DNA of 5,009 bases. It comes from Bacilli bacterium (GTDB lineage: Bacteria; Bacillota_I; Bacilli_A; RF39; UBA660). Of this stretch, positions 4,262-5,009 are shown piece by piece. The notes beneath the pieces were generated by a model. It searched no databases and was not told the DNA's origin. It worked only from the letters and a program-made list of their open reading frames with translations. The DNA is taken from assembly GCA_017476705.1 (NCBI GenBank), contig JAFUZI010000041.1, forward strand, positions 1 to 5,009, read 5' to 3'. Positions within the stretch are counted from its first letter, which is position 1, and each line of letters starts with the position of its first letter. Made by a program: the position numbers and the translations under genes.

Positions 4262-4582
4262 ATGAAAAAGAAGGAAAACTTAATAGGAAAGTATTACAGA
4301 CAAGAATCAAGATGGGATGACAGTATTCAAAGAATTACATTTGAGAGCAGAGATGAGATTAAAACTGTATATAAAGTAGTTGGAGTGCATACTCAAAAAG
4401 AAAATGCAGAGGATACCTTGTATAACGTAAGAGAGATTAGGTTTCATACCGACGAGATTATTGCTTGGGATACGAAGGTTTATACTGCAAGACATTTGAA
4501 AGAATGTTACAAGCAGCTGCCTCAAGGCTATGTAAAGAAATTATCTGAGATAGTAATGGACAATATATTAAATAACATTTAA
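4262..4582 (+). CDS. Small hypothetical early protein, first gene right of the repressor
   Basis: This 106-residue frame begins with MKKKENLIGKYY at the ATG at 4262, preceded by an A-rich leader and no clear Shine-Dalgarno site, which is common in Bacteroidota. It is soluble and highly charged: no signal peptide or membrane segment is present. The central part (RITFESRDEIKTVYKVVGVH, about 24-43, and LYNVREIRFHTDEIIAWDTKVY, 53-74) looks like alternating beta-strands. The C-terminal third (about 75-106) is helical. I recognise no family. Its position as the first gene opposite a repressor corresponds to the cro or early-gene slot in phages, but no helix-turn-helix is visible, so a Cro-like role is not supported. 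The next gene starts 14 nt later on the same strand. Confidence 0.8.
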   Translation: MKKKENLIGKYYRQESRWDDSIQRITFESRDEIKTVYKVVGVHTQKENAEDTLYNVREIRFHTDEIIAWDTKVYTARHLKECYKQLPQGYVKKLSEIVMDNILNNI

Positions 4583-4595
4583 AACAGTAAAAAAG

Positions 4596-4790
4596 ATGAA
4601 AGAACTAATTAGAAGCGAGAACAGGTATCAAGTGAAGTTTAACGATGAAACGGGCTTTTGTAAGTTGTTAAACGGCGGGCAGACGGTAAAAGAGTTTGTC
4701 GGAGTAAGTGAGATGTTGAACTATTGTACAAGTCATAAGATAGACGTGGCGATAGAAAATTGTATTTGTTCAACAGTAAAGAACTATTAA
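4596..4790 (+). CDS. Small hypothetical early protein
   Basis: This 64-residue frame starts at ATG 4596, 14 nt after the preceding stop, so the two are almost certainly cotranscribed. No strong ribosome binding site is present. The product (MKELIRSENRYQVKFNDETGF at the start) has a short beta-rich N-terminus and a helical second half (VSEMLNYCTSHKIDVAIENCI), with four cysteines (22, 44, 57, 59). Their spacing does not form a recognisable zinc site. The sheet-then-helix layout is common in tiny phage proteins that repeat a Y-x-V-pattern and a helix, but no function can be assigned. The second tRNA-like element starts about 30 nt downstream. Confidence 0.7.
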   Translation: MKELIRSENRYQVKFNDETGFCKLLNGGQTVKEFVGVSEMLNYCTSHKIDVAIENCICSTVKNY

Positions 4791-4817
4791 AGAAATTCGG
4801 AAGGTACCCCAACACTA

Positions 4818-4903
4818 TGGACGGTAGCAGTTGCAGGTTAGCCGTAATGATAAGATAAACGGGGAAAATCTTAACACGGGAGGTTCAAGTCCTCCGACTG
4901 CAC
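4818..4903 (+). ncRNA. Second tRNA-like element, degenerate
   Basis: The T-arm is canonical: GGAGG/CCTCC around TTCAAGT (4879-4895). It is followed by 7 bases GACTGCA and C4903, where an acceptor strand and discriminator base would lie. The 5' partner is ambiguous. GCAGTT (4827-4832) can make six pairs with GACTGC (4896-4901), while TGCAG (4832-4836) can make five with CTGCA. The stretch 4823-4844 resembles a tRNA D-arm (GGTAGC, AGTTG, GGTTAG, CCG). Two central pairings, CCGT/ACGG (4842-4845 and 4859-4862) and TAAGAT/ATCTTA (4851-4856 and 4868-4873), interleave and could form a pseudoknot. No normal 7-nt anticodon loop exists. The left boundary is approximate. It lies between two small cotranscribed genes, so it would be processed from, or fold within, the early mRNA. 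Confidence 0.45.
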
Positions 4904-4919
4904 GAAAAAGTATAAAGAT

Positions 4920-5009
4920 ATGAATATAGTGATAAATTATAACGGGAACATAGAACAAATGAAACAAGACCTTGATAAACTTATAGATGTTATCAAGGAG
5001 GAATTATTA
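4920..5009 (+). CDS. Start of a very small protein (open at right edge)
   Basis: A frame from ATG 4920 reads 30 codons to the window end without a stop: MNIVINYNGNIEQMKQDLDK at the start, then LIDVIKEELL. Most of it would be one amphipathic helix. It begins 17 nt after the tRNA-like element, with no clear ribosome binding site. A strong Shine-Dalgarno sequence at 4995-5001 suggests that the next gene starts almost at once past the edge, so this product may be only slightly longer than 30 residues. No family is recognised. Confidence 0.5.
   Translation, partial: MNIVINYNGNIEQMKQDLDKLIDVIKEELL
4995..5001 (+). promoter_or_regulatory. Strong ribosome binding site for a gene just beyond the window
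   Basis: AAGGAGG is a perfect Shine-Dalgarno core, followed by 8 nt to the right edge, so a start codon is expected at or immediately after the edge. It lies inside the preceding small frame, which implies overlapping or tightly coupled genes. Confidence 0.45.

Noticed and set aside
4307..4525. Minus-strand frame of 72 codons inside the early gene
   Set aside because: It is an antisense shadow of the 106-residue gene and lacks start signals.

Overview
The window is AT-rich DNA from a Bacteroidota member, most likely a gut Bacteroidales. The main evidence is promoter architecture: several intergenic regions carry the TAnnTTTG -7 box with a TTG/TTTG -33 box about 18-20 nt upstream, which is typical of this phylum. 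Most genes also lack a strong Shine-Dalgarno site. The taxon is an inference.

Left part (1-1890, minus strand): a two-gene operon for exported proteins. A 509-residue secreted protein (273-1802) is followed after 17 nt by a second secreted protein that runs off the left edge. A well-formed promoter with a perfect palindrome at the predicted transcription start and a 13-bp direct repeat lies upstream.

Middle (about 1891-2824): roughly 900 bp without a convincing gene but full of structure. It holds a G-rich repeat, a cluster of GGAAC/GTTCC inverted repeats with hairpins, a strong intrinsic terminator (2529-2577) and three TTGCTTATGC iteron-like repeats. It looks like a boundary or cis-acting region between the secreted-protein operon and an accessory element.

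Right part (2825-5009): this resembles the immunity and early region of a prophage or integrative element. A plus-strand promoter precedes a structured RNA: a tRNA-like element with a perfect 7-bp acceptor, D-arm and T-arm but a 26-nt loop in place of an anticodon loop. It abuts a domain closed by a perfect 10-bp helix, with two GNRA-capped hairpins and an intrinsic terminator. A small hypothetical gene (3122-3412) follows. A helix-turn-helix repressor with a coiled-coil tail (3587-4108, minus) faces divergent, overlapping promoters around an 8-4-8 palindrome, the probable operator. To its right are small unknown genes (4262-4582, 4596-4790 and one at the right edge), interrupted by a second tRNA-like element (about 4818-4903).

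Proposed working model (inference): the repressor binds the palindrome and switches between its own transcription and the rightward run of small early genes. The two tRNA-like RNAs are the least expected content; neither has a normal anticodon arm, so they are unlikely to be ordinary translation tRNAs.
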